Source: Halobellus salinus
GTDB taxonomy: Archaea; Halobacteriota; Halobacteria; Halobacteriales; Haloferacaceae
Direction: 5' to 3'
DNA: 64,000 bases
Assembly (NCBI RefSeq): GCF_014646875.1
Contig: NZ_BMOC01000001.1
Location: 62,001 to 126,000 of the forward strand
Shown here: in pieces, positions 51,729-62,713 of the stretch
How positions within the stretch are numbered: position 1 is the first letter of the stretch
Layout of the letters: every line of letters starts with the position of its first letter
The notes under the pieces: generated by a model
Database searches by the model: none
Told to the model about the DNA's origin: nothing
The model's input: the letters and a program-made list of their open reading frames with translations, nothing else
Translations under genes and position numbers: made by a program

Positions 51729-52607
51729 TTACATATCCCCCGTCCGGTACACCCCGGCGACGACGAGGGAGTCACGAACGAACACCGCAAGCGACGCCGT
51801 AAGCACCACCGCAGCCAGCGGTGTGACGATCGAGAGCGGCGCGATCGGCATCAGCGCGAATGTGATGAACGCCATCTGTGTCCCCGCAAGCGGCCGCCGG
51901 AGGAGACTGGGCGGTAGATCGAACACCGGCTTTCCCTGCCGACGGCGATTCCAACACCCGAGTTTGAACAGGTAGCGCGCCACCGACAGCGACAGATACC
52001 AGACCGGAAGTTGGTCCCAGAGCACCCCCACCACCGGTGCCACGAAGAATCCGGTGGTGTCGATTGCCATGTCCAGTTTCGCGCCGAGGAGCGTGGTGCG
52101 CTCGGTCCGGCGCGCGAGGAACCCGTCCACGGAGTCCAGCCCACAGGCCGCCCCGTAGAGCACCGCCGGGAGCCACGCGATCTCGGGGCGGGGTGTGAGC
52201 GTCCCGAACCCCACGACCGCGGCCACCAACGCCCCTCGCCCCAGAGTGATGAGGTTCGGGATCCCCAACGACCGGTGGACCGGGACCGGCGTATCCCTTC
52301 CGTCCGGCCGGTTGGCGTCCAGGTGGCGGTAGGCGAACCACAGTTGGAACGCCGACACCGCCGCAACGGGAGTGAGCCACCGCACCGACGCGAACCCGGT
52401 GGCGATCCAGATCGCGTCCGCGAAGTCGACGATCCCCCGCGCCGAGAGCCGGATCAGGTCGGCCAAAACCTCAAGCAGAACAGCACCCTGGCCGTCGAGC
52501 GTCAGCGCCACGAGCCACGCGCCGCCGACCACGAGAAACGCCATCGCGGCCGCGACCGCCGCCCACTCCCGCCGGAGTGTCGTCGGAACTGCCGTGGTGT
52601 CGGTCAT
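51729..52607 (-). CDS. CDP-alcohol phosphatidyltransferase family protein
   Basis: The 292-residue membrane protein has the full CDP-alcohol phosphotransferase motif: Asp158, Asp161-Gly162, Ala165-Arg166, Gly175, Asp179 and Asp183 in GLDSVDGFLARR...GAKLDMAID. About seven hydrophobic segments surround it, including two before the motif that are extra to the minimal fold. It transfers a phosphoryl-alcohol from a CDP-activated lipid or small alcohol at the membrane. Its ATG overlaps the stop of the Gfo/Idh-AKR fusion gene (ATGA), so both are translated together, suggesting the fusion makes or modifies the polar alcohol. Confidence 0.88.
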   Translation of the reverse strand: MTDTTAVPTTLRREWAAVAAAMAFLVVGGAWLVALTLDGQGAVLLEVLADLIRLSARGIVDFADAIWIATGFASVRWLTPVAAVSAFQLWFAYRHLDANRPDGRDTPVPVHRSLGIPNLITLGRGALVAAVVGFGTLTPRPEIAWLPAVLYGAACGLDSVDGFLARRTERTTLLGAKLDMAIDTTGFFVAPVVGVLWDQLPVWYLSLSVARYLFKLGCWNRRRQGKPVFDLPPSLLRRPLAGTQMAFITFALMPIAPLSIVTPLAAVVLTASLAVFVRDSLVVAGVYRTGDM

Positions 52608-54613
52608 CGGTCGAACTCCGGGTCCGCGAGGTCTGCGAGCCGGTCGCGGTCGGCGTCGGTCAGCCGGAGCCGCGCGGCCGCGAGGTTCGCGGCGATGTGG
52701 TCGGGGTCGTCGCTTGCGGGAATCGGAACGACCCCCCGGTCGACGTGGAACGCGACCGCGACCGCCGCGGGCGTCGTCCCGTGTTCGGCGGCGATCTCAG
52801 CCAGAACCGGTTCCGCAAGCAGCCCCGGCGCCGACAGTGGGGAGTGAGCGAGCACTCGGATCCCCGCGGCGTGACACGCCTCGATCAGGTCGGTTCTGGG
52901 GCGGTAGGGGTGGGATTCGACCTGCACAATCGCGGGCGGCACGCGGGCGGCGTCGAGGATCGTCTCCAGTTGGTCGGAAGAGACGTTACAGACGCCGATC
53001 GTCCGAGCGAGCCCCTGGTCGTGGACGCGTTCGAGTCGCCGCCACGTGTCGACAATGGACGCGTCGACGGTTTCGGGGTCGCCGTCGCCGTCGGTCGGGA
53101 ACGTCACCGCCTCCTGGTCGTCGGGCGGGAGCTCCGCGAGCTCCGACAGCGGCCCCTGGTAGGCCCACGCGTCGGGCCAATGCAGGAGGTACGCGTCGAG
53201 GGCGCCGACCCCGAGTTCGTCGAGGCTGCCGCGGCAGGCTTCTGCAACGTGTTCGTGGTTGGTGTTCCAGAGTTTGCTGACCAGGAACACCCCCTCGCGG
53301 TCGGGTGACCCGGGCGCGTCGAACAGGTCGCCGATCCGCGCCTCGTTGCCGTACAGTTCCGCCGAATCGAACAGCCGATACCCCGCATCGACCGCGGTTG
53401 CAATGGAGTCGATCCGGTCGACGTACTCGTCGTCCCGGTACCGCGAGCACCCGAAGCCGACGGGGGGAAGCCGGAGCGCGGCGGGGCGAGCGGGGGCGTC
53501 GGCCGCTCGGTCCGTCTCCGGGGGCCGGATACGCTCCGACGGCGGTGTCGGCCGGACCCGCGGCGACCGAGTGTCAGGAGTCCGAGGCTCCAGGTCGCCC
53601 GGGGGGACGTCGACCGCTCCGCCGGCGTCGGCCGCGCGCTCGACGGCGTTACACACGGCGACAACGTGGGCCGCGCGCTCGGCGCTGTCGGTCGGGCGGT
53701 CCCCACGCCCGATAGCGGTGGCCACCCGTTCGGGGCCTGAGAGGTACGGCCGGGCCCGGCGCGGCGCCGGGTGGGGGGCGGCGACGTACGGCCGGCCCGC
53801 GCCGCCGACGCGCACCGTCTCGGGGTCGGCGGCGAGTGCGCCCGCGTCCGCAAGGTAGATCGACCCGTCGTCGCCGTGGAGTTCGAGGCTGGTGAACTCG
53901 CGGCTCCGGTGCGGGGCGTAGAGGCTCGCAGTGAGTCGGATCGCGGGGCCGGCAGCGAACTGGAGGGTCGCCTCAACGTGAGCAGGGCGGTCGGGCCGTC
54001 GTGACTCCCGGTCGGGCCAGACATCGACGGCGTCGGCGGTCCGCACGCGGTCGACGGGGCCGAACCACGCGGCCAGAAGCGACAGCGGGTAGACCGCGCC
54101 GTCGTAGAGCGGCCCGACCGAGAGGAACGAATCGGGGCTGTCGTGCCACGCCGTGACCCGACCGACGTGGGCGTGGACGTACCCCAACTGGATCGGGCCG
54201 AACCGACCGTCCGAGAGGAGCGAGGCGGCGTGACGCTGGGCGTCACACCGGTGGTTGATCGGCGCACACCCCAGCGCGACCCCGCGGTCATCGGCGGTGG
54301 CGACGAGGTCGGCCGCCCGGTCGGCGTCGAGCGCGAGCGGCTTCTCGCTGAAGACGTGCCGGTCGGCGCGGAGACATGTTTCGGTGACGTCGGCGTGGGC
54401 GGCGTGGCTGGTGAGGTTCACGACGAGTGGGAGCGACTCGGCGGCCAGAAGCGAGTCGAGGTCGGTGTACGCCGCGGCGCCGTGTGCCCCCGCCAGCGAC
54501 TCGGCACGCGCTGCGTCGAGGTCACAGACGGCGGCGAGGTTGAGCGGGGAGTCGCCGAGGGCGGTGGCGTACTGCTCCGCCACCGCGCCCGCGCCGACGA
54601 ACGCACACTTCAT
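52604..54613 (-). CDS. Fusion of Gfo/Idh/MocA oxidoreductase and aldo/keto reductase
   Basis: The 669-residue protein joins two complete enzymes. Residues about 1-330 are Gfo/Idh/MocA: KCAFVGAGAVAEQYA at the start, EKPLALDADRAADLV near 100 and a C-terminal beta-sheet domain. After a proline/arginine-rich linker (about 335-380) comes an aldo/keto reductase barrel: VGFGCSRYRDDEYV, RLFDSAELYGNE with catalytic Asp and Tyr, FLVSKLWNTNH with the lysine, and LLHWPDAW with the histidine. Both halves usually act on sugars or polyols with NAD(P)H. The fusion should perform two successive redox steps on one substrate. It is coupled by ATGA overlap to the phosphatidyltransferase. Start at 54613 fits a TATA-like GCTTTTGAG at 54637-54645. 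Confidence 0.88.
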   Translation of the reverse strand: MKCAFVGAGAVAEQYATALGDSPLNLAAVCDLDAARAESLAGAHGAAAYTDLDSLLAAESLPLVVNLTSHAAHADVTETCLRADRHVFSEKPLALDADRAADLVATADDRGVALGCAPINHRCDAQRHAASLLSDGRFGPIQLGYVHAHVGRVTAWHDSPDSFLSVGPLYDGAVYPLSLLAAWFGPVDRVRTADAVDVWPDRESRRPDRPAHVEATLQFAAGPAIRLTASLYAPHRSREFTSLELHGDDGSIYLADAGALAADPETVRVGGAGRPYVAAPHPAPRRARPYLSGPERVATAIGRGDRPTDSAERAAHVVAVCNAVERAADAGGAVDVPPGDLEPRTPDTRSPRVRPTPPSERIRPPETDRAADAPARPAALRLPPVGFGCSRYRDDEYVDRIDSIATAVDAGYRLFDSAELYGNEARIGDLFDAPGSPDREGVFLVSKLWNTNHEHVAEACRGSLDELGVGALDAYLLHWPDAWAYQGPLSELAELPPDDQEAVTFPTDGDGDPETVDASIVDTWRRLERVHDQGLARTIGVCNVSSDQLETILDAARVPPAIVQVESHPYRPRTDLIEACHAAGIRVLAHSPLSAPGLLAEPVLAEIAAEHGTTPAAVAVAFHVDRGVVPIPASDDPDHIAANLAAARLRLTDADRDRLADLADPEFDR

Positions 54614-54710
54614 AAGCGTGTAGTCGGACCCGACGCTCAAAAGCACGCGGGCCGCGTTCCGCCGACGTCAACGCCGACGCCAACATTGACGAGGTGGCCG
54701 AAACCCCGAC

Positions 54711-54720
54711 GGTATATCCC
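54711..54720 (+). promoter_or_regulatory. TATA box, leaderless start of the GT4 glycosyltransferase gene
   Basis: GGTATATCCC is centred about 27 bases before the ATG at 54742. Confidence 0.5.
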
Positions 54721-54741
54721 GCCGCCGCCGGTAGAACGGGT

Positions 54742-55857
54742 ATGGCCCGGGTCGCGATCCTTCACAACACGCTTGACTTCCAAGGCGGCGCCGACGTGGT
54801 GTGTCTGTCGGCGTGTGCGGCACTCCAGGCCGAACACTCGGTCACCCTGTATACGATCTCGGAGAGCGATCCCGGCGACCTCGCGGCGCGGTTCGGGATC
54901 GACCTCGACACGGCGTCGCTCGACGTTCGGATGCCGACCGGCGCGGAACCCCTCGCGCGGATGCTGTCGGCGGGTGCCCCCGCGGTCGGCCCGCAGCTGG
55001 CGCTCCGGAGCGTCCTGCTCCGCCGGGCCGTCGGTAGGCAACTGGGCGCGTTCGACCTCGTGGTGAGCACCGCAAACGAGGTGTCGCTGCCGACCCCGTC
55101 GGTCCAGTACGTCCACTACCCGCAGTTCCGGACCCACCGACTCCCCGACGGCGACGGTGGGGGGCTGAACCGCGTGTGGAGTCGACTCGGAGCCCCCCGA
55201 TCCGACGACCTCGACGACGAGACGACGCTGCTCGCGAACTCGGCGTGGACCGCGCGCGTGACCGAGACCGTCTACGGGGTCCGGCCGTCGGTGCTTCACC
55301 CGCCGGTGGATCCGATCGCGGGGCGGAACGCGTGGGGCGAGCGCCGGGACGGGATCGTCGTCGTCGGGCGGCTCGCGCCCGACAAGCGGATCGGAGACGC
55401 CGTCCGGATCGTCGACGGGGTCAGGGCGCGCGGTCACGACCTCTCGCTTCAGGTTGTCGGCGCCGCGCCGCGGTCGTACCGCCGGTACGTCCGGCGTGTC
55501 GAGTCGATGGCCGACAAGCGCCCGTACGTGACAGTCGAGCAGAACGCCCCGCGGGCGCGGTTGGAGGAACTGTTGTGCACCCACAAATACGGGCTGAACT
55601 GCAAACCGCGGGAGCATTTCGGGATGTCGGTCGCGGAGTACGTCGCAAGCGGCATGGTTGCGTTCGCCCCCGATAGCGGCGGCCAGCGCGAGGTGCTCAA
55701 CGGCCGCGAAAACCGGCTGTTCGGATCGGTCGATGAGGCGATCGACCTGGTCGCGGCGGCCGCTGCGGCCGACGACCCGCCCGTGCTGCCACCGGACCGG
55801 TTCGGGAGCGAGCGGTTTCGGCGCGGGATCAGCGACGCTGTGGCTCGAGCGCTGTGA
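54742..55857 (+). CDS. GT4-family glycosyltransferase
   Basis: The 371-residue protein has the GT-B fold: an N-terminal ARVAILHNTLDFQGGADVV loop for acceptor binding, NSAWTARVTETVYG before the second domain, DGIVVVGRLAPDKRI and the C-terminal EHFGMSVAEYVASGMVAFAPDSGG. That last segment contains the conserved E-x7-E that holds the nucleotide sugar. The ALG11/capM-like N-terminus suggests a lipid-linked or glycolipid acceptor. It is divergent from the Gfo/Idh-AKR and phosphatidyltransferase operon, 128 bases away, and could use the same polar lipid. Leaderless start fixed by the TATA box. Confidence 0.88.
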   Translation: MARVAILHNTLDFQGGADVVCLSACAALQAEHSVTLYTISESDPGDLAARFGIDLDTASLDVRMPTGAEPLARMLSAGAPAVGPQLALRSVLLRRAVGRQLGAFDLVVSTANEVSLPTPSVQYVHYPQFRTHRLPDGDGGGLNRVWSRLGAPRSDDLDDETTLLANSAWTARVTETVYGVRPSVLHPPVDPIAGRNAWGERRDGIVVVGRLAPDKRIGDAVRIVDGVRARGHDLSLQVVGAAPRSYRRYVRRVESMADKRPYVTVEQNAPRARLEELLCTHKYGLNCKPREHFGMSVAEYVASGMVAFAPDSGGQREVLNGRENRLFGSVDEAIDLVAAAAAADDPPVLPPDRFGSERFRRGISDAVARAL

Positions 55858-55925
55858 GTGTTGAAGACGGCCCCACGAAAACTACCGTCGGACCGAGCGG
55901 GACGCGGGCGTCGGCCGCTGCCGGG

Positions 55926-56210
55926 CTACTCGATGTGTCCTTCTTCGCGGAGCTGTTCGGCGTCCTGCTCGGAGTACCGCCACTCGATGTTGGCCTTCTC
56001 GTCCTGCCAGTCCCACGGCTCCACGAGGACGACGTCGCCCTCGTTGATCCAGGTGCGGTATTTCATGCGGCCGGGGATCCGACCCATCCGGTTTGTGCCG
56101 TCCGCACACCGGACGCGGACGTGGTTCCCGCCGTTGTGTTCGGTAACCACGGCGAACAGCTCGTCGTCGTTGGGCATTCGAAGGTTCCGACGCCCTGATT
56201 CTTCAGTCAC
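55926..56210 (-). CDS. eif1a: Translation initiation factor eIF1A
   Basis: The 94-residue OB-fold protein begins [21 protein letters not shown] and has [33 protein letters not shown] and the C-terminal [18 protein letters not shown]. It helps place the initiator tRNA and scan the ribosomal start site. The GTG at 56210 matches known haloarchaeal N-termini and lies 27 bases after a TATA box at 56234-56241, so the message is leaderless. A shorter ATG start at 56177 would remove the conserved basic lead. Confidence 0.95.
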   Translation of the reverse strand: MTEESGRRNLRMPNDDELFAVVTEHNGGNHVRVRCADGTNRMGRIPGRMKYRTWINEGDVVLVEPWDWQDEKANIEWRYSEQDAEQLREEGHIE

Positions 56211-56233
56211 ATCTCAACTACGGCAGGCGCCCC

Positions 56234-56241
56234 CATAAATG
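56234..56241 (-). promoter_or_regulatory. TATA box, leaderless start of eif1a
   Basis: The minus strand reads CATTTATG, centred 27 bases before the GTG at 56210. Confidence 0.5.
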
Positions 56242-56288
56242 ACCGGTTACGGGGCGCGGCGCGGCGGCGTGTCGCCCCCGATCGCCGG

Positions 56289-56936
56289 CTACAGTTCCTC
56301 GTACGGCTGGACGACCACGAAGCCGTCCGGCCCCTCGAATGTCATCTGGTAGCGCTCGCCGGACTCCTGACCGACCATGTCCGAGAGGCTGCGGTTCACC
56401 TCGACCGTCGGGGAGGTGTCACTCCACGCCACGGTCGCCGCCGGGTCGGTCGAGACCGGCGGTTCGACCACGACCGGGTCGCCGTGGGTCGTGATCGCGA
56501 CGGCTCCGGGACCTTGGAGGTAGACGTTGGTGAAGCCTCCCGCGAAGGACCCGGCGAGGCTGTCGATCGTGTTGATTTCGTAGTCGACGCCCGAGTCGAA
56601 CGCCAGAACGTCCTCGCCGTTGACCGTGATGGCGTCGCCGTCGGCAAGTGTGAGCACCTGCACCTTCTTGCCGTGGTCGGCGAGGTAGACGGTTCCGGAC
56701 CCCTCGATCGCCATGACGGGCGTGCCTTCACCGGTCGCGGCCTCCTTGAGGAATCCGGTAATGCCGCCTTCAGCGCTCGCTTGGCCGGTGAACGACAGGT
56801 CGCCGGTGTAGGCGACCATCGAGCCGGCCTTGGCCATCACCGTGCCGTCAACCGCAGCGTCGAGCGTGTAGCTGTTTTCGAGTCGAAACGTCTCGTCGTC
56901 GGGGGTAGTGGCGGATTCGAACTGTTCGGTGTCCAT
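56289..56936 (-). CDS. AIM24 family protein
   Basis: The 215-residue all-beta protein belongs to the AIM24/TsaC-unrelated beta-sandwich family: VMAKAGSMVAYTGDLSF, GTPVMAIEGSGTVYLADHGKKVQVLTL and FTNVYLQGPGAVAITTHGDP (in parts). Yeast AIM24 is a mitochondrial membrane-organising protein; prokaryotic roles are unknown. The ATG at 56936 is chosen because residues before it are basic and unlike the family. A TATA-like CATAAAG at 56988-56994 places transcription start near 56964. Confidence 0.85.
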   Translation of the reverse strand: MDTEQFESATTPDDETFRLENSYTLDAAVDGTVMAKAGSMVAYTGDLSFTGQASAEGGITGFLKEAATGEGTPVMAIEGSGTVYLADHGKKVQVLTLADGDAITVNGEDVLAFDSGVDYEINTIDSLAGSFAGGFTNVYLQGPGAVAITTHGDPVVVEPPVSTDPAATVAWSDTSPTVEVNRSLSDMVGQESGERYQMTFEGPDGFVVVQPYEEL

Positions 56937-57118
56937 TGGTGCACCGAGCCGAACGGAGGGCGGCTCGGTCGAATCCACCACCTTCCGCATAAAGAATCTG
57001 GCGGGACGGATCGGCCGCAGCGGCCGCACCCGCGGCCGTGGTGGGACCTCCTACGAACGGTGGTGGTCAGGTGCCGGAGACGCGGTGGACGACCGGCGGT
57101 TCAGTACGCGACTCCGTT

Positions 57119-59443
<2,325 letters not shown>

Positions 59444-59475
59444 TTAGGATGACGAGCGATGAACGGTCGTTTGGA

Positions 59476-60588
59476 ATGGAAATACAGGCCGCGGTCACCA
59501 ACGAGGAAGGCGCACCGTTCACGATCGAGACGGTCGAACTCGAGGAGCCGCAGGACAACGAGGTTCTCGTACGAGTAGTTGGCGCGGGGGTCTGTCACAC
59601 GGATATGATCGTGCGTGATCAGATGTATCCGACACCGCTCCCCGCGGTACTGGGCCACGAGGGCTCCGGTGTCGTCGAGCGGGTCGGCGACAATGTCACG
59701 CACGTGGAACCCGGCGACCGCGTGGTGCTGAGTTTCGACTCCGACCAGGAGTGCACTAGTTGTAACGCCGGCCACCCGGCGTACTGTGAGGACTTCTTCG
59801 CGCACAACTTCGGCGGCGCCCGTCCGGAGGACGGCACGTCGCCGCTGTCCCGCGGCGACGAGGCGATCAGCGGTCGATTTTTCGGCCAATCATCGTTTGC
59901 GACCCACGCGATCGCGACCGAACGAAACGTCGTCCCCGTCGCCGACGACGTTCCCCTCGAACTCCTCGGGCCGCTCGGGTGCGGAATCCAGACGGGCGCG
60001 GGCGCCGTGATCAACACCCTCAACCCCCAGGCGGGGTCGTCGATCGCGATCTTCGGCGCCGGATCGGTCGGGCTATCGGCGCTGCTCGGCGCGAACATCA
60101 AGGGCTGTACCGACATCGTCTCGGTCGACCTCGAGGAGAGCCGGTTGGCGAAGGCCGAGGAACTCGGCGCGACCGCGACTGTCAATCCCGGCGAGGTTGA
60201 CGACGTCGTGGAGGCGGTCCGCGAGGAGACCGGCGGCGGCGTCGACCACGCCGTCGAGTCCACGGGCGTCCCAGACGTGGCCGAGCAGGCCATCGAGACG
60301 CTGGCTCAGCGGGGGGAACTCGCGGTCGTCGGGGCGCCGGCGCTCGGCACCCGCGCGAGCTTCGACGTCAACGACCTCATCCTCAACGGCCGGTCGATCA
60401 CGGGCGTCGTGGAGGGCGACAGCAACCCCAAGGAGTTCATCCCCGACCTGATCGAACTCTACCGCCAGGGGCGGTTCCCGTTCGACGAACTCGTGTCCTA
60501 CTACGACTTCGACGAGATCCAAGACGCCGTCGAGGCCTCTGAGGACGGCAGCGCGATCAAGCCCGTCCTCCGCGTGAGCGAACCGTAG
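59476..60588 (+). CDS. Zinc-type alcohol dehydrogenase, aryl-alcohol dehydrogenase-like
   Basis: The 370-residue MDR enzyme has the catalytic zinc cysteine in GAGVCHTDMIVRDQ, LGHEGSGVVERVG, and the distant GCGIQTGAGAVIN with the third ligand region. The Rossmann motif is IFGAGSVGLSALLGA. In the structural-zinc loop the first cysteine seems replaced: DQECTSCNAGHPAYC has three cysteines where CxxCxxCx7C is usual, with Asp at the first place. Closest resemblance is to benzyl-alcohol and related class III-like dehydrogenases. It interconverts an alcohol and aldehyde with NAD(P). Start at 59476 fits the promoter. Confidence 0.85.
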   Translation: MEIQAAVTNEEGAPFTIETVELEEPQDNEVLVRVVGAGVCHTDMIVRDQMYPTPLPAVLGHEGSGVVERVGDNVTHVEPGDRVVLSFDSDQECTSCNAGHPAYCEDFFAHNFGGARPEDGTSPLSRGDEAISGRFFGQSSFATHAIATERNVVPVADDVPLELLGPLGCGIQTGAGAVINTLNPQAGSSIAIFGAGSVGLSALLGANIKGCTDIVSVDLEESRLAKAEELGATATVNPGEVDDVVEAVREETGGGVDHAVESTGVPDVAEQAIETLAQRGELAVVGAPALGTRASFDVNDLILNGRSITGVVEGDSNPKEFIPDLIELYRQGRFPFDELVSYYDFDEIQDAVEASEDGSAIKPVLRVSEP

Positions 60589-60603
60589 CGGCGTACTGAA
60601 AAC

Positions 60604-60612
60604 GTTTATAAG
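60604..60612 (+). promoter_or_regulatory. TATA box of the small ORF-aCPSF1 transcript
   Basis: GTTTATAAG is centred about 26 bases before the GTG at 60632, not before the aCPSF1 ATG at 60742, so the transcript either has a 108-base leader or begins with the small frame. Confidence 0.5.
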
Positions 60613-60631
60613 CCCCGTGAGGTAAGATTCG

Positions 60632-60745
60632 GTGAGCGAACTCGTCAGACCGGCCGGAGCCGGCGGGGCCGACGCCTCGACCGCAACCGGCGATGCGACC
60701 TCGACTTCTGGTGGCTCCGGCCGACGACGTTCCAGACACGTATGA
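60632..60745 (+). CDS. Leaderless 37-residue small ORF overlapping the aCPSF1 start
   Basis: GTG at 60632 coincides with the predicted transcript start. The frame begins MSELVRPAGAGG, is Gly/Ala/Thr/Ser-rich and ends with TGA 60743-60745, overlapping the aCPSF1 ATG as ATGA. Whether the peptide is functional or only couples translation is unknown. Confidence 0.42.
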   Translation: MSELVRPAGAGGADASTATGDATSTSGGSGRRRSRHV

Positions 60746-62661
60746 GCACGAACGACACCACGGATCCGCTCGAATCCGTCAGAGCACGCCTCGAAGACGA
60801 GATCCCGGACGACCTCGTGGTCTCTCGGGTCGCCTACGAGGGCCCGAAACTCGTTGTCTACACCGAGACGCCGAAGAAGTTCGCCGAGCGCGACGGCCTG
60901 ATCCGTCGGCTCGCGAGCGTTCTCCGCAAGCGGATCACCGTCCGCCCCGCCGCGGGGGTACAGCTCGACCCCGCGGAGGCGAAGCGCAAGATTCTGAGTC
61001 TGATCCCCGACGACGCGGGGATCACCAACCTGGAGTTCTACCCCGCGACCGGCGAGGTCCTGATCGAAGCCGAAAAGCCCGGGCTGGTGATCGGCCGCCG
61101 CGCCAGCACCCTCCGGGAGATTACTCAGGAAGTCGGGTGGACGCCCGAAGTCCTCCGAACGCCGCCGATGGAGTCTTCGACCGTCGACAACGTCCGGAAC
61201 TTCCTCATGCAGGAGCGCGACGGCCGTCGGGACTTCCTCGAACGCGTCGGTCGGGAGATCCACCGGCAGGGGACCGACGACACCGACTGGGCTCGGGTGA
61301 CCACACTCGGGTGTTGCCGGGAGGTGGGGCGCGCAGCGTTTGTGCTCTCGACGCCCGAAAGCCGGGTGCTGATCGACTGCGGCGACAAGCCCGGCGCCGA
61401 GGGTGAGGTCCCGTACCTCCAAGTCCCCGAGGCCAACCCCATCGCTGACCTTGACGCGGTCGTGTTGACCCACGCCCACCTGGACCACAGCGCGCTTCTG
61501 CCCTTGCTCTTCAAATACGGCTACGACGGCCCCATCTACACCACTGAACCCACCCGGGACCTGATGGGGCTGCTCCAGCTCGACTACCTCGACGTCGCCG
61601 CCAAGGAGGGGCGGACGCCGCCGTACACCTCCGAGATGGTGCGCGAGGAGCTGAAACACACCATCACCGTCGACTACGGCGATGTGACCGACATCGCGCC
61701 GGACATCAAGCTCACGTTCCACAACGCCGGTCACATCCTCGGCAGCGCAGTCACACACTTCCACATCGGCGACGGCTTTCACAACGTCGTGTTCTCCGGG
61801 GACATCCACCACACCGACACCCGGCTGTTCAACGGTGCCTCGAACGATTTCCCCCGCGTTGAGACGCTGGTGATGGAGTCGACATACGGCCGCCGCGACG
61901 ACTACCAGACCGACCAGGACGATTCCGAACAGCGGCTGGTCGAACTCGTCCGAGAGACCGCGGCGACGGACGGCACCGTAGTCATCCCCGCGTTCGCGGT
62001 CGGGCGGTCACAGGAGCTTATGCTCGTCTTAGAGGAGGCGATGCGGACGGGGAAGCTCCCGACAATGCCCATCTACCTCGACGGCATGATCCGGGAGGCC
62101 ACCGCGATCCACACCGCGTATCCGGAGTTCCTCCGCGATGGCCTCCGCGACCGGATCCTCCACGACGAGGAGAACCCGTTCCTCGCCGACCAGTTCCAGC
62201 AGGTCGACGGGGGCCAGGAGATGCGCGAGGACATCGCGGGCGGGGAGCCCTGCATCATCCTCTCGACGTCGGGGATGGTCACCGGCGGGCCGATCATGTC
62301 GTGGCTTGAGCTCCTCGGCGACGACCCCGGCAACCGGCTGATCTTCGTGGGCTACCAGGCACAGGGCACGCTCGGCCGTCGTATCCAGAGCGGCCGCCGG
62401 GAGATTCCCTTCTCCGACCGCGGCGGCCGGAGCGAGCAGTTGACCCTCCGACTCGACGTCGAGACGGTCAGCGGGTTCTCCGGCCACGCCGACCGGCAGG
62501 GATTGGAGGACTTCGTCGGGAGTATGAATCCCCGGCCGGAGGAAGTCATCTGCGTCCACGGCGACGAGGCCTCCACCGACCAGTTCTCCTCGGGGCTCTA
62601 CCAGGAGTTCGGGATGCGCACGTACGCCCCGCGGAACCTCGAGACGTTCCGGTTCGATTAG
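60742..62661 (+). CDS. aCPSF1/FttA, beta-CASP transcription-termination nuclease
   Basis: The 639-residue protein has two N-terminal KH domains (about 1-145; GLVIGRRASTLREI is the second GxxG-type loop), a metallo-beta-lactamase core with LTHAHLDHSALLPLL (the HxHxDH motif), GHILGSAV and FSGDIHH, and the inserted beta-CASP domain. The C-terminal end has SGFSGHADRQGL and VHGDEAST. It cuts RNA and ends transcription by archaeal RNA polymerase; it is a general, probably essential factor. The TATA box is too far upstream for a leaderless start at this ATG, and a small frame bridges the interval. Confidence 0.95.
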   Translation: MSTNDTTDPLESVRARLEDEIPDDLVVSRVAYEGPKLVVYTETPKKFAERDGLIRRLASVLRKRITVRPAAGVQLDPAEAKRKILSLIPDDAGITNLEFYPATGEVLIEAEKPGLVIGRRASTLREITQEVGWTPEVLRTPPMESSTVDNVRNFLMQERDGRRDFLERVGREIHRQGTDDTDWARVTTLGCCREVGRAAFVLSTPESRVLIDCGDKPGAEGEVPYLQVPEANPIADLDAVVLTHAHLDHSALLPLLFKYGYDGPIYTTEPTRDLMGLLQLDYLDVAAKEGRTPPYTSEMVREELKHTITVDYGDVTDIAPDIKLTFHNAGHILGSAVTHFHIGDGFHNVVFSGDIHHTDTRLFNGASNDFPRVETLVMESTYGRRDDYQTDQDDSEQRLVELVRETAATDGTVVIPAFAVGRSQELMLVLEEAMRTGKLPTMPIYLDGMIREATAIHTAYPEFLRDGLRDRILHDEENPFLADQFQQVDGGQEMREDIAGGEPCIILSTSGMVTGGPIMSWLELLGDDPGNRLIFVGYQAQGTLGRRIQSGRREIPFSDRGGRSEQLTLRLDVETVSGFSGHADRQGLEDFVGSMNPRPEEVICVHGDEASTDQFSSGLYQEFGMRTYAPRNLETFRFD

Positions 62662-62713
62662 CCGGCCGGTTGCGCATCGCACCCTTCTTGTCGCCGACGA
62701 CCTATCGCTGAAT

